This document shows positions 63,480 to 64,000 of a stretch of DNA of 64,000 bases, piece after piece. A program made the translations under genes and the position numbers. The DNA is from Petaurus breviceps papuanus. Lineage: Eukaryota; Chordata; Mammalia; Diprotodontia; Petauridae. The notes below the pieces were generated by a model. The model ran no database searches and was not told the origin of the DNA. It saw nothing but the letters and a program-made list of their open reading frames with translations. Where the stretch lies: NCBI GenBank assembly GCA_028583685.1, contig JAMXIF010001210.1:13292068-13356067 (forward strand), read 5' to 3'. Each line of letters begins with the position of its first letter. Within the stretch, counting starts at the first letter, position 1.

Positions 63480-64000
63480 GGTTAGCACCAATGGTGTGAG
63501 GGATTGCTGAGCCCTTTTCAGGGCTGCTTATCCATCTTTGATGTCCACCTGCCATCCATCTCTCACTTGTGACCCCAAGAAGCTACAGCATGTGCAAAGA
63601 CCATGCTCTAGTAAACCTTCTTGGCATATGGGCTAAATAAGGTTGAGAATAAACAACAGATCTCAAACCTGTAGATGAGTTAGAGGGATGTCTACCCCAA
63701 GCATACGAAGAATTCCCCTGGTGGAATGGGCAGATGAGAACAAATTCATTGCAATGGCCATGAAGGCAGCTGAAGAGGCACTGTGGAGTGCTTAGAGCTT
63801 GGTTAGGCATAGAAGGTACTAACAACATCTACTGCATCCCGGACTGTCACCAGTCATCTCGATTTTTGTCCTGCCACTGAACTTTGATGATTCAGGAAGA
63901 GAGAATAAGGCTAATGACTGCATAACTTTGCCTCGCTTAAATCCAATTCCTAGGCAAGTCAAGACATCACCAGTGACATCGTTGGTTCTCTTTGAAAATG
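63480..64000 (+). mobile_element. Marsupial interspersed repeat, family F, longest copy
   Basis: About 520 bases reaching the window edge: 'gtggaatgggcagatgagaa', 'ggagtgcttagagcttggtt', 'gttggttctctttgaaaatg'. The right half is homologous to 26.01-26.30 kb and, inverted, to 24.86-25.03 kb. Confidence 0.7.

Overview
The window is a gene-free, repeat-rich stretch of a mammalian nuclear genome, most likely from an Australian marsupial. The evidence is the mixture of repeats. Many tRNA-derived CORE-SINEs carry the marsupial consensus head (box A-like 'tggcgcagtgg', box B-like 'gttcaaatc'). There is a class with the tail motif 'ggggttttcttggc', MAR1-type copies with A-tails and clean target duplications, and three WSINE1-like units, a family described from Australasian marsupials. 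Around these lie very old MIR/Ther SINEs, L2, CR1/L3 and RTE-like LINE fragments, marsupial-type L1 tails and small hAT-like DNA elements. I cannot name the species; family names come from memory of consensus sequences, not from a database search.

I found no host exon, tRNA, rRNA or other gene that I would defend. The longer open frames are repeats read through: (CT)n/(GA)n arrays at 7.6-8.2 kb and 14.1-14.7 kb, and decayed LINE reverse transcriptase or endonuclease pieces at 19.6, 26.5, 51.7, 53.3 and 61.2 kb. The DNA is therefore intergenic or deep intronic.

Layout. 0-5.5 kb: SINE and L2 scraps in otherwise unrecognised sequence. 5.5-7.7 kb: little recognisable repeat. 7.7-8.1 kb: long polypyrimidine tract. 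8.3-10.9 kb: dense SINE/L2 block. 11-13 kb and 16.6-18.9 kb: low-repeat DNA; 17.45-17.96 kb is a candidate conserved non-coding element. 18.9-20 kb and 21.2-22.5 kb: long antisense L2 copies including reverse transcriptase. 22.6-23.3 kb: second candidate conserved block. 25.5-26.7 kb: antisense CR1/L3 split by another repeat. 27.4-31.4 kb: L2, MIR, MAR1 and a hAT-like miniature. 34.5-36.3 kb: a second antisense CR1 with layered insertions, including a WSINE1 dimer. 37.1-37.6 kb: AT-rich palindromic tandem element. 38-41.9 kb: two hAT-like elements nested in a MIR, then two RTE-like LINE copies, one with a 5' inversion. 43-44.4 kb: a locally copied inverted insertion. 47.1-50.9 kb: a diverged local duplication. 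50.9-52.1 kb: CR1 split by L1. 53-59.4 kb: RTE, SINEs, microsatellites. 59.9-63.5 kb: L2 pieces including endonuclease. 63.5-64 kb: a further marsupial-type repeat.

The most unusual signals are rearrangements rather than genes. Two old repeats are interrupted by short sequences copied in inverted orientation from nearby DNA, and a third carries a direct copy of DNA from about 2.4 kb away. There is also a roughly 0.5 kb local duplication 3.2 kb apart and a twin-priming-like LINE inversion. I did not see a novel gene system.
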